Source: SKKY01 sp965228015 (GTDB lineage: Bacteria > Bacillota > Peptococcia > Peptococcales > SKKY01). From it: a DNA stretch of 64,000 nucleotides. Positions within the stretch are counted from its first letter, which is position 1. Each line of letters begins with the position of its first letter. A program made the translations under genes and the position numbers. The DNA is taken from NCBI GenBank assembly GCA_965228015.1, contig OZ245787.1, positions 1,488,001-1,552,000 of the forward strand, in the 5' to 3' direction. Positions 37,356-45,932 of this stretch are shown here, in pieces. Under the pieces are notes generated by a model. It was not told the DNA's origin. It ran no database searches and saw only the letters and a program-made list of their open reading frames with translations.

Positions 37356-38439
37356 TTGGATTACGAAATAAAGAAAGAGATAGAAAGCCTTGAAAAAAGA
37401 AAAAAAGATTTAGGTGATTCACTTTGACCTGGCTTCAAAAAAGTCAAAGATAGCAGAAATGGAAGAAGTAACAATGTCTCCGGATTTCTGGTCTGATTCA
37501 GATAAAGCTCAAGGTGTAATGAGAGATTTAAGGGTTTTGAGAGATACTGTAAGTAAATTTGAAAATATCCAGGAAGATTTTGAGCATTTAGAAATTGCTT
37601 ATGAGCTGGAATATGACAAGGAAGTAAAAAAATATCTTAAAACCCTTCAGGTTAAAATAGATTCTATGGAAATTGAAACTATGTTGTCCGATCCTTATGA
37701 TCAGAATAGTTCAATTTTAAATATTCACCCTGGAGCTGGAGGCACAGAAAGTCAGGATTGGGCAGAAATGCTATACCGTATGTATTTAAGATGGGCAGAA
37801 CAAAATGGATATAAAACCACTGTTCTTGATTATCTGGCAGGAGAAGAAGCTGGAATCAAAAGTGTTACAATATTAGTTGAAGGTAGTTATGCTTTTGGAT
37901 ATTTAAAAGCAGAAAAGGGAGTTCATCGTTTAGTAAGAATATCTCCTTTTGATTCATCAGGAAGAAGGCATACTTCTTTTGCTGCTGTTGAAGTAATGCC
38001 AGAAGTACCGGAAGATGATAAAACCATTGAGATTGATGTAAAAGATCTTAAAATTGAAACATTCAGATCTGGCGGAGCTGGGGGGCAGCACGTAAATACT
38101 ACAGATTCTGCCGTAAGAATTATTCATATACCAACAAATACTATTGTTCAATGTCAAAATGAAAGATCTCAGATAAAAAACAGAGCAACAGCTATGAAAT
38201 TATTAAAATCGAAATTACTGGAGCTGAAATTAAAGGAAAAAGAAGCAGAAATGTCCAGACTTCAGGGAGAACAGCAGGATATTGGCTGGGGAAGTCAAAT
38301 CAGATCTTATGTGTTTCACCCTTATAGTATGGTCAAGGACCACAGAACTAATTTTGAAAAAGGGAATATTCATTCAGTAATGGATGGGGAGATTGAAGAA
38401 TTTATTACAGAATATCTTAAAAAAATGGCGAGACAGTAA
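37356..38439 (+). CDS. prfB: Peptide chain release factor 2, with programmed +1 frameshift
   Basis: Starts at TTG 37356 after GGAAGTGAG. Codons 1-23 end ...DLGDSL and are followed by in-frame TGA at 37425-37427. Shifting +1 at CTT TGA C gives DLASKKSKIAEMEE and continues to 38439, about 360 residues. AGGTGA (37412-37417), just before the shift site, is the internal Shine-Dalgarno used in prfB autoregulation. Release factor motifs are present: SPF in VRISPFDSSG (RF2 stop recognition) and GGQ in GGAGGQHVNTT. RF2 terminates at UGA and UAA, so low RF2 favours frameshifting. Only a frameshift-aware translation shows the full protein. Confidence 0.96.
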
Positions 38440-38460
38440 AACTGTCCCGCCATTTTTTTT
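38423..38460. terminator. Bidirectional terminator between prfB and the transglycosylase gene
   Basis: AAATGGCG-A-GACAG (38423-38436) pairs with CTGTC-C-CGCCATTT (38442-38455) with one mismatch; the prfB stop codon begins the loop. A T-run follows on the plus strand and a shorter A-run precedes it for the minus strand. The two genes converge here. Confidence 0.85.
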
Positions 38461-39130
38461 ACCACAAAGCTGCATTTGTGATTTGTTGATAAAATGAATT
38501 AACTCTTTTAATGTATGCATCAGGAAGAGCTTCATTGCCTGCCAATTTTCTTTTCACATAAAATTCTCCTGCATTATATGCAGCAAGAGATTTATGAAGA
38601 TCATTGTCAAACTCATCCAACAAGCAACCTAAAATAAATGACCCCATATTAATATTATAATCAATATCAGTCAGGGCTTCCTGGCTAGCAGGGGCAGAAA
38701 CTCCCATGCCTCTGGCCCAAGAGCCAGCATATCTGAATCTAACCTGCATAAGTCCCATATCGCCCAAAGTTCCTTGAAGCTCAGGTTTAAATTCAGATTC
38801 ACATCCAATAATTGCAAGAATTAACTCTAAAGGAACTTCATGTTTTATTGAAGCTCTCACTGCAGACTCATAAATTTTGTCCCGGGTTAAATCATCCAGT
38901 CCTGGATTGTACTTTTCAATCATATTTTGAAAGTTTAAATAGGTAAAATTTAATGTCATAGAAGAGTACTCTGGACTCTCCTTGGTGTTTAAATTGATTG
39001 GCTCTTTAGAATCCTGATCATCCCCTTGGTTTAAATCAGGATTTGCAACGGTCGCCCCGCTGATTAAACTTAAAGCCATCAGGAAAGTAAAAGCTGCAGC
39101 TGACACTTTTTTTCTCTTAAAATTTGTCAA
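38459..39130 (-). CDS. Lytic transglycosylase-like protein (SLT domain), exported
   Basis: A 223-residue protein with a signal peptide (positive KRKK then AAAFTFLMALSLISG, cleavage likely near residue 29). The C-terminal half is an SLT/lysozyme-like domain: ILAIIGCESEFKPELQ with the catalytic glutamate in CESEF, GDMGLMQVR and the LAAYNAG motif near the end. Such enzymes cleave peptidoglycan between MurNAc and GlcNAc. It converges on prfB. It stands as a single gene upstream of a 189-base gap that holds only A+T-rich promoter-like DNA. Confidence 0.88.
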   Translation of the reverse strand: MTNFKRKKVSAAAFTFLMALSLISGATVANPDLNQGDDQDSKEPINLNTKESPEYSSMTLNFTYLNFQNMIEKYNPGLDDLTRDKIYESAVRASIKHEVPLELILAIIGCESEFKPELQGTLGDMGLMQVRFRYAGSWARGMGVSAPASQEALTDIDYNINMGSFILGCLLDEFDNDLHKSLAAYNAGEFYVKRKLAGNEALPDAYIKRVNSFYQQITNAALW

Positions 39131-39319
39131 AAATTTCCCTCCTTGTTAAGAGACGTAAGGACATGCAGAGAATTATATAACAGATTTAAAATAAATGCAA
39201 ATTGTAATTGTGACTAAAATATGATATTTTTTAAAAGATTTAGGCAAAATAGAGATTTATTAATATTTATTTGATAAAATAAATTAGTGAGAAATGATTT
39301 AAATTGGAGGAATTAATTA

Positions 39320-40141
39320 ATGACAGAAGCAAATCTTAAAGATTTAAAACTGATGGCACAAAAAATTCGTTGCCATATTATTCGTATGACTACTCTTGCT
39401 GGTTCAGGTCACCCGGGAGGATCTTTATCAGCAGTAGAAATATTAACCTACTTATATTTCAAAGAAATGAAAATTGATTCTGCTAATCCAGATTGGAAAG
39501 ACAGGGATCGTTTTGTACTTTCCAAGGGTCATGCTGCACCGGTTCTTTATGCGGCTCTTGCAGAAAAAGGATTTTTTCCGACAGAAGATCTTGGTACACT
39601 AAGAAAAATAGACTCATATCTTCAAGGACATCCGGATATGAAAAAAATTCCTGGGGTAGAAATGTCTACAGGTTCTCTTGGAACGGGATTTTCTACAGCA
39701 ATCGGAATGGCTTTGGCAAGCAAGATGGATAAAAAAGACAACTATATTCATGCTCTTTTAGGTGATGGTGAAACTCAGGAAGGACAAATTTGGGAAGCTG
39801 CTATGGCTGGGGCTCACTATAAATTAAACAATTTGATTGCATTCCTTGATTACAATGGTTTGCAAATCGACGGAGATATTTCAAAAGTTATGTCACCAGA
39901 GCCACTTCCAGATAAATGGAGAGCTTTTGGCTGGAATGTTATTGAAATTGATGGACATGACTTTGAAGCGATAGAAAAAGCAGTTGTTTTAGCAAAAGAA
40001 AATAAAGAAAAGCCAGCAATGATTATTGCAAAGACAGTAAAAGGCAAAGGTGTTTCTTATATGGAAAATGAGGCGGGTTGGCATGGTAAATGCCCATCTC
40101 TTGAAGAAATGGAAAAAGCTCTTTGTGAACTTGAATACTAA
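39320..40141 (+). CDS. Transketolase, N-terminal subunit
   Basis: A 273-residue subunit with the thiamine diphosphate-binding half of transketolase: GSGHPGGSLSAVEIL, LSKGHAAPVLYAAL, HPDMKKIPGVEMSTGSLG and GDGETQEGQIWEAAM...DYNGLQIDG. It works with the C-terminal subunit encoded 33 bases downstream to move two-carbon units between sugar phosphates in the pentose phosphate pathway. The two-gene form is common in Clostridia. GGAGGAATT precedes the ATG. Intact. Confidence 0.95.
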   Translation: MTEANLKDLKLMAQKIRCHIIRMTTLAGSGHPGGSLSAVEILTYLYFKEMKIDSANPDWKDRDRFVLSKGHAAPVLYAALAEKGFFPTEDLGTLRKIDSYLQGHPDMKKIPGVEMSTGSLGTGFSTAIGMALASKMDKKDNYIHALLGDGETQEGQIWEAAMAGAHYKLNNLIAFLDYNGLQIDGDISKVMSPEPLPDKWRAFGWNVIEIDGHDFEAIEKAVVLAKENKEKPAMIIAKTVKGKGVSYMENEAGWHGKCPSLEEMEKALCELEY

Positions 40142-40174
40142 TTTTTTAGAAGTACTAATTTTAAGAGGAGGATT

Positions 40175-41110
40175 ATGACGAAAATTGCTACCAGGGATGC
40201 TTATGGAAAAGCATTGGTTAAACTTGGAGAAATTAATAAAGATGTTGTAGTTTTAGATGCAGATTTATCTAAGTCTACAAAGACTGCAGATTTTCAAAAA
40301 GTATTTCCGGAAAGATTTTTCAATATGGGTATAGCAGAACAGAATTTAATGGGAGTAGCAGCGGGTTTTGCAGCTGCGGGTAAAATTCCCTTTGCTAGTA
40401 CTTTTGCAGTATTTGCAATTGGCAGAGCCTATGACCAGATTAGAAATACTATTGGCTATCCACATTTGAATGTTAAGATTGCAGCTACTCATGCAGGGCT
40501 TACTGTTGGAGAAGATGGGGGCTCTCACCAAATGCTTGAAGATTTAGCATTAACAAGAGCAATACCAGGGATGACAGTAATTGTGCCGGCAGATGGAACA
40601 GAAACTGAAAAAGCAGTTTTTGCTGCAGCAGAAATGAAAGGCTCGGTTTATATCAGACTTGGACGTCCTGGAGTTCCTGTTATTTTTGATGAAGATTATA
40701 AATTTGAAATTGGGAAAGCAGCAGTAGTTGAAAAAGGAACAGATGTTACAATTTTTGCTACTGGAATAATGCTTTCAATTGCAATTGAAGCTGGAAAACT
40801 TCTTGCCAAAGAAAATATATCCCCAGAGATAATTAATATCAGCACAATTAAACCTTTAGATAAAGATGGAATAATTACAAGTGTGTCTAAAACCCATTGT
40901 TGTGTAACCTGTGAAGAACATAATGTTCTGGGAGGACTTGGCAGCGCTATTGCAGAAGTTCTTGCAGAAAACATTCCTGTACCTATGGAAAGGGTAGGAG
41001 TGGAAGATGTTTTTGGTAAATCGGGCTCTCCTGATGAGCTTCTTAATGCCTTCGGTTTAACGGCAGAAAATATTGCTGAAAAGGTGAAAAGGGTTCTTCA
41101 GAGAAAATAA
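40175..41110 (+). CDS. Transketolase, C-terminal subunit
   Basis: A 311-residue partner of the upstream subunit. It holds the pyrimidine-binding domain (VLDADLSKSTKTADF, FNMGIAEQNLMGVAAGFAA, with the conserved glutamate in AEQN, and HAGLTVGEDGGSHQ) and the C-terminal domain (EEHNVLGGLGSAIAE). AAGAGGAGG precedes the ATG. The two subunits are adjacent and probably co-transcribed; ftsE begins 18 bases later in the same direction. Confidence 0.95.
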   Translation: MTKIATRDAYGKALVKLGEINKDVVVLDADLSKSTKTADFQKVFPERFFNMGIAEQNLMGVAAGFAAAGKIPFASTFAVFAIGRAYDQIRNTIGYPHLNVKIAATHAGLTVGEDGGSHQMLEDLALTRAIPGMTVIVPADGTETEKAVFAAAEMKGSVYIRLGRPGVPVIFDEDYKFEIGKAAVVEKGTDVTIFATGIMLSIAIEAGKLLAKENISPEIINISTIKPLDKDGIITSVSKTHCCVTCEEHNVLGGLGSAIAEVLAENIPVPMERVGVEDVFGKSGSPDELLNAFGLTAENIAEKVKRVLQRK

Positions 41111-41128
41111 AGCTGTGAGGTGCAAAAA

Positions 41129-41815
41129 GTGATTCAATTTTTTAATGTGACAAAAAAATATGAAAATGGAAACATTGCACTGAAGGATGTAAGTGTGGCA
41201 ATTAAAAAAGGAGAGTTTGTTTTTTTAGTTGGAGCTAGCGGAGCAGGAAAGTCCACTTTTACTCATATGCTTATCCGGGAAATTATTCCGACTCAAGGAC
41301 AAATATTGGTTGATGGTCAAAGTATTATAAGAATGAAAAATCGTCATGTACCTTTTTTGAGAAGAAAAGTGGGATTTATTTTTCAGGACTATCAGCTTCT
41401 GCAAGACCGTACAGTTTTCGAAAATATTGCCTTCGCTTTAGAAATAGTTGGTCTAAGTCCTCAGGATATCAAAAAAAAGGTAACAATGGTTATTGATCTT
41501 GTTGGTCTTACTGGCCATGAAAAATCTTATCCGGAACAACTTTCCGGAGGAGAGCAGCAAAGAGTAGCAATAGCAAGGGCAACAGTTAATAATCCTCCAT
41601 TAATAGTTGCCGATGAACCAACAGGGAATCTTGATCCTGAAACATCTCTAAAAATTATGAAAATCTTTAATTCCATTAATAAATGGGGAACCACAGTATT
41701 AATGGCAACCCATGATAAAGAAATGGTAAACCGGATGAGAAAAAGAGTCATTCAGCTTAGTTTTGGCGAAATAATCCGGGACGAAGAAAAGGGCGGTTAT
41801 TACAATGCTCAGTAA
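41129..41815 (+). CDS. ftsE: Cell-division ABC ATPase FtsE
   Basis: A 228-residue ABC ATPase from GTG at 41129; GTGAGGTG lies seven bases upstream, and the start MIQFFNVTKKYENGN matches FtsE starts better than the GTG at 41120. Walker A GASGAGKST, Q-loop FIFQDYQLL, signature LSGGEQQRVAIARA and Walker B LIVADEPTGNLDPE are present. With FtsX it controls peptidoglycan hydrolases during elongation or division. Overlaps ftsX by 11 bases. Confidence 0.95.
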   Translation: MIQFFNVTKKYENGNIALKDVSVAIKKGEFVFLVGASGAGKSTFTHMLIREIIPTQGQILVDGQSIIRMKNRHVPFLRRKVGFIFQDYQLLQDRTVFENIAFALEIVGLSPQDIKKKVTMVIDLVGLTGHEKSYPEQLSGGEQQRVAIARATVNNPPLIVADEPTGNLDPETSLKIMKIFNSINKWGTTVLMATHDKEMVNRMRKRVIQLSFGEIIRDEEKGGYYNAQ

Positions 41816-42692
41816 TTATTTAAAAATTTTTATCAGAGATGGATTTAAGTTTTTGTGGAGGAACAAAGGCGTTGCATTTGCCTCAGTAATAACTTTGGCG
41901 GTTGCATTAACGATTACAGGTTTTACTATGGTTTTTGTTAATTCGGGCAATCAGATTGTAAACCATTTACAGGAACAGGTTGAGATTAATGCATATGTTA
42001 AAAATGATGTTGCCAGAGTAGATGCTTTGAATCTGGCAAAAGAAATAGAAAAAATGCCAGGTTTTGAAAGTCTTGAATTTGTATCCAAAGAAAAAGGTAT
42101 ACTTCTTTTACAGGAACGACTTGGCACAGAAATGGATTTGAATGAAACATTGGGGGGAGACAATCCTCTTCCAGATCAATATATAATAAAAGCAACATCC
42201 CCTGACATGGTAGAGGTTATCGTAACTGAGCTTGGAAGAATGGAAGAAATCGATAATATAGTTTACGGCAAAGAAATTGTAGATAATATATTATCCTTTA
42301 CTTTTTGGGCTAAAAATCTTGGAATGTTTTTGATTTCTGGGGTTATGCTTGCAGCTCTGTTTCTTATTATGATAACAATCCGCTTAACAGTTTATTCCAG
42401 AGCTCATGAAATAAGAGTAATGAAATTTATTGGAGCAACAAATTGGTACATAATTTTTCCTTTTTTCATTGAAGGTTTAATTATTGGTTTATTAGGATCT
42501 CTGGTAGCAGCAATAATAATATTTTTTGGTTATCAAACACTTATGGAATATGTAATATTAAATATTGCCTTTATTCTTTTAGAGTATGATTATCAGAAAC
42601 TATATTATACTATTGCAGGCTTAATTGCCGGGGGGGTACTTATTGGAGCAATAGGCAGTCTTACAGCGACAAGAAAGCATTTGAAAGTCTGA
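41805..42692 (+). CDS. ftsX: Cell-division permease-like protein FtsX
   Basis: A 295-residue membrane protein with one N-terminal helix (about 24-45), an extracellular domain (about 50-170) and three C-terminal helices, the FtsX plan. The phrase YSRAHEIRVMKFIGATNWYI between helices 2 and 3 is the hallmark of the family. It is translationally coupled to ftsE and followed at about 20 bases by a C-terminal processing protease gene, a frequent Firmicutes grouping in which the complex activates cell-wall hydrolases. Confidence 0.95.
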   Translation: MLSNYLKIFIRDGFKFLWRNKGVAFASVITLAVALTITGFTMVFVNSGNQIVNHLQEQVEINAYVKNDVARVDALNLAKEIEKMPGFESLEFVSKEKGILLLQERLGTEMDLNETLGGDNPLPDQYIIKATSPDMVEVIVTELGRMEEIDNIVYGKEIVDNILSFTFWAKNLGMFLISGVMLAALFLIMITIRLTVYSRAHEIRVMKFIGATNWYIIFPFFIEGLIIGLLGSLVAAIIIFFGYQTLMEYVILNIAFILLEYDYQKLYYTIAGLIAGGVLIGAIGSLTATRKHLKV

Positions 42693-42713
42693 CCCTTATA
42701 ATAGAAAAGGTTG

Positions 42714-43856
42714 ATGATATTGATAAAAAAAGTATTAAAAATTGTATTAGTAATATTCTTGGTTTTTTGTGTACTTTTTACAGCAACAGGAATAGGATTA
42801 ATTGCAACAAATTATAATAATATTGGCCACTTTATTGAAAGCTATTTTCTTATTGAAAACTTTTTTCTTTGGCCAACAGAAACAGATGTTCTTATTGAGG
42901 GAATGATTGATGGGATGGTTATGGGTCTTGGAGATAAATATTCCAGGTATTTTTCTCCGGAGGAATTTAAAAGTTTTAAAGAATCTTTTCAAGGAGTTTA
43001 CGGTGGAATTGGAATTTATGCCGACTTTGCTGATGACATGGTAGTTATTGTTTCTACAATGAAGGACAGCCCAGGAGAAAAAGCAGGACTTCTTGAAGGA
43101 GATGCAATTATTGGTGTTAATGGAGAAAGTGTTTCCGGGAAAAGCATTAATGAAATTGTTGCATTAATAAAAGGTGAGCCGGATAAGGAAGTAATTTTAA
43201 CAATAAAGAGAAATGAAAATGAAGTTTTCGATGTATTTATAGTTCGCAAATATATTGACAATCCAACAGTTTATACAGAAATGCTTACAGAGTCCCCAGA
43301 ATTTGGATATGTTCAAATTGCAGGTTTTTCACAAAAAACTTATCCTAAATTTCTGGAAGAAATGAATGAGCTTCTTGCCCAGGGGCCCAAGGGTTTGATT
43401 ATTGATTTAAGAGGTAACCCTGGAGGAGAGCTTGAAGCAATAGTAAATGTTACGGGAAGCTTCATTCCGGAAGGCCCCGTAATTCATCAAGTGGACAAAG
43501 ATGGAGAGATAAAAAGTATTGTAACTTCGGGGAACACCTTGGATTTACCAATTGTAGTACTAGCAAATGGTGGAACAGCAAGTGCAGCTGAGGCAATGAC
43601 GGGAGCCCTTCAGGATAACGGAGTAGCTTATGTTATTGGTACAAAAACTTTTGGCAAGGGAATCGTTCAAACCATATTCCCCCTTGGTAATGGCGGGGGG
43701 CTTGAGTTAACAACACATAAATATCTCACTGCAGGAAAAAGAGATATTCATGAAGTTGGCATTACTCCTGATTTAGTGGTAAAATTAACTAACGAAGACA
43801 CCTATGACAAGCAGCTAGAGGCAGCAATAAATTATCTTAAAGAAAAGACAAAGTAA
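42714..43856 (+). CDS. C-terminal processing peptidase (S41, PDZ)
   Basis: About 380 residues: an N-terminal membrane anchor (IVLVIFLVFCVLFTATG), a PDZ domain (GVYGGIGIYADF...SPGEKAGLLEGDAIIGVNG, about 85-165) and an S41 protease domain with the catalytic serine in GTASAAEAMTGAL and lysine in TFGKGIVQ. It cleaves exported proteins near their C-termini outside the membrane. The start is uncertain: ATG 42714 is given, TTG at 42711 or 42720 are possible, since AAAAGG lies only a few bases ahead. Linked to ftsEX. Confidence 0.9.
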   Translation: MILIKKVLKIVLVIFLVFCVLFTATGIGLIATNYNNIGHFIESYFLIENFFLWPTETDVLIEGMIDGMVMGLGDKYSRYFSPEEFKSFKESFQGVYGGIGIYADFADDMVVIVSTMKDSPGEKAGLLEGDAIIGVNGESVSGKSINEIVALIKGEPDKEVILTIKRNENEVFDVFIVRKYIDNPTVYTEMLTESPEFGYVQIAGFSQKTYPKFLEEMNELLAQGPKGLIIDLRGNPGGELEAIVNVTGSFIPEGPVIHQVDKDGEIKSIVTSGNTLDLPIVVLANGGTASAAEAMTGALQDNGVAYVIGTKTFGKGIVQTIFPLGNGGGLELTTHKYLTAGKRDIHEVGITPDLVVKLTNEDTYDKQLEAAINYLKEKTK

Positions 43857-43866
43857 AATAGACTTC

Positions 43867-43899
43867 AGACTTATGAGCAGAGCTTATAAGTCTTTTTTT
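43867..43899 (+). terminator. Intrinsic terminator before uvrB
   Basis: AGACTTAT (43867-43874) pairs with ATAAGTCT (43886-43893), followed by seven T (43893-43899). It ends the tkt-ftsEX-ctp transcript just before the uvrB ribosome site. Confidence 0.8.
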
Positions 43900-43914
43900 C
43901 CGGAGGAATGAAAA

Positions 43915-45915
43915 ATGGAGAATAATAAATTTAAGGTCCAGTCAAAATATCAGCCGGCTGGAGACCAGATAAAAGCAATAAGCGAATTGGTTAAAGGTTT
44001 TCGCGAAGGCGTAAATTATCAGACGCTCCTTGGAGTTACTGGAAGTGGTAAAACTTTTACCATGGCTAATGTAATAGAACAATTAAATAAACCTACATTA
44101 GTAATTGCTCATAATAAAACTTTAGCAGCTCAGCTATGCAGTGAATTTAAAGAATTTTTTCCGGATAATGCAGTAGAATATTTTGTAAGTTACTATGATT
44201 ATTACCAGCCGGAGGCATATGCACCCTCCAGCGATACCTATATAGAAAAAGATTCATCAATTAATGAAGAAATAGAAAAATTGCGTCACTCTGCAACCAG
44301 TGCTTTATTTGAAAGACAAGATGTGATAATTGTAGCCAGCGTATCTTGTATTTATGGACTAGGTTCCCCCGAAGAGTACAAAAGACAAAGATTGTCTGTA
44401 AGAAAAGGACAGATTATTGAAAGAGATGCAATTCTAAGGAAATTAGTAGATATTCAGTACGAAAGAAACAATATGGTTTTGGAAAGAGGATCTTTCAGGG
44501 TTCGTGGGGATGTTATAGAAATTATACCTGCTTCAATTAACGAAAAATCAATTAGAATTGAAATGTTCGGAGACGAAGTAGACAGAATTCTTGAAGTAGA
44601 TATTCTAACGGGGGAAATAATGGGAGAAAGAAATCATGTTTCTATTTTTCCTGCAACCCACTATGTAACTGCTCCCGAATATTTAGATACAGCAATTAGT
44701 AACATTGAAAATGAACTTGAAGAAAGAGTTAGATTTTTTGAAGATAATAATCAGTTATTGGAAGCTCAAAGAATAAGAGAAAGAACTAAGTATGATATAG
44801 AAATGTTAAAAGAAATAGGATTTTGCTCTGGAGTGGAAAACTATTCCCGACACCTTACAGGAAGACCCCCGGGAGCAAGTCCTTATACTCTAACGGACTA
44901 CTTTCTAGAAGATTTTCTCATTTTTATTGATGAATCCCACATGACCATTCCTCAAATTGGAGGAATGTACGAAGGTGACAGGTCTAGAAAAAGTAATCTT
45001 GTTGACTATGGATTCCGTCTTCCATCAGCTTTGGACAACAGACCCCTTAAATTTGTTGAATTTGAAGAAAAGATGAAAGAAGTACTTTTTGTATCCGCAA
45101 CTCCGGGACCATATGAGCTGGATCATGCTCAGGCAGTGGTAGAACAAATAATCCGGCCAACAGGTTTAATTGATCCAAAAATTGAAGTTCGCCCTATCAA
45201 AGGTCAGATAGATGATTTGATTCATGAAATACGGGAGAGAGTGGCAAATAAAGAAAGAGTGCTTATTACAACCTTAACTAAAAAAATGGCAGAAGATTTA
45301 ACTGACTATTTAAGTAACGCCCAATTAAAAGTAAGGTATCTTCACTCTGAGGTAAAAACCATTGAAAGAATGGAAATAATCCGAGATCTTCGTCTTGGGG
45401 AATTTGACGTCCTGGTGGGGATAAATCTTTTACGGGAAGGATTAGACCTTCCTGAAGTTTCCCTTGTTGCTATTCTTGACGCAGATAAAGAAGGTTTCCT
45501 TCGTTCTGAAAGGGCACTTATTCAAACAATTGGCCGAGCAGCCCGTAATCTTCAAGGAACAGTAATTATGTATGCAGATCAAATGACAAAGTCTATGGAA
45601 AGAGCAATCTTTGAAACAGAAAGAAGAAGAAAAATACAACAGGAATATAATGAGAAAAATAATATAGATCCTAAATCCATAGTAAAAGAAGTTTACAAAG
45701 TTCTTGAGGCTACCCAGGAATATAAGGGTAAAGATGATAAGGCTGATATGAAAATTAAGTTTAAGGATGATAAAGCGGTTAAGAAGCTTACAGATAAACA
45801 AAAAGAGAAGTATATTAGGGAATTAGAAAAAGAAATGTTTGAAGCAAGTAAAAAACTGGAATTTGAAAGAGCTGCACTAATCAGAGACTTGATTATTGAA
45901 GCAAGAAATAAATAA
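43915..45915 (+). CDS. uvrB: Excinuclease ABC subunit B
   Basis: A 666-residue helicase-like protein. Walker A GVTGSGKTFTMA, the beta-hairpin phrase YYDYYQPEAYAPSSDTYIEKD that wedges into damaged DNA, IDESHMTIPQIGGMY, and VGINLLREGLDLPEV and QTIGRAARN of the second helicase domain are all present. A C-terminal UvrB/UvrC motif (IRELEKEMFEASKKLEFERAA) contacts UvrC. It loads from UvrA onto lesions in nucleotide excision repair. GGAGGAATG precedes the ATG. First of a uvrB-uvrA-uvrC operon. Confidence 0.98.
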   Translation: MENNKFKVQSKYQPAGDQIKAISELVKGFREGVNYQTLLGVTGSGKTFTMANVIEQLNKPTLVIAHNKTLAAQLCSEFKEFFPDNAVEYFVSYYDYYQPEAYAPSSDTYIEKDSSINEEIEKLRHSATSALFERQDVIIVASVSCIYGLGSPEEYKRQRLSVRKGQIIERDAILRKLVDIQYERNNMVLERGSFRVRGDVIEIIPASINEKSIRIEMFGDEVDRILEVDILTGEIMGERNHVSIFPATHYVTAPEYLDTAISNIENELEERVRFFEDNNQLLEAQRIRERTKYDIEMLKEIGFCSGVENYSRHLTGRPPGASPYTLTDYFLEDFLIFIDESHMTIPQIGGMYEGDRSRKSNLVDYGFRLPSALDNRPLKFVEFEEKMKEVLFVSATPGPYELDHAQAVVEQIIRPTGLIDPKIEVRPIKGQIDDLIHEIRERVANKERVLITTLTKKMAEDLTDYLSNAQLKVRYLHSEVKTIERMEIIRDLRLGEFDVLVGINLLREGLDLPEVSLVAILDADKEGFLRSERALIQTIGRAARNLQGTVIMYADQMTKSMERAIFETERRRKIQQEYNEKNNIDPKSIVKEVYKVLEATQEYKGKDDKADMKIKFKDDKAVKKLTDKQKEKYIRELEKEMFEASKKLEFERAALIRDLIIEARNK

Positions 45916-45932
45916 TAAACAGAGGTGTTAAT

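Noticed and set aside
37414..38439. prfB as a gene starting at GTG 37414, or as a pseudogene with an in-frame TGA.
   Set aside because: The upstream TTG-led segment, the AGGTGA site and CTT TGA C are the normal programmed frameshift of prfB.
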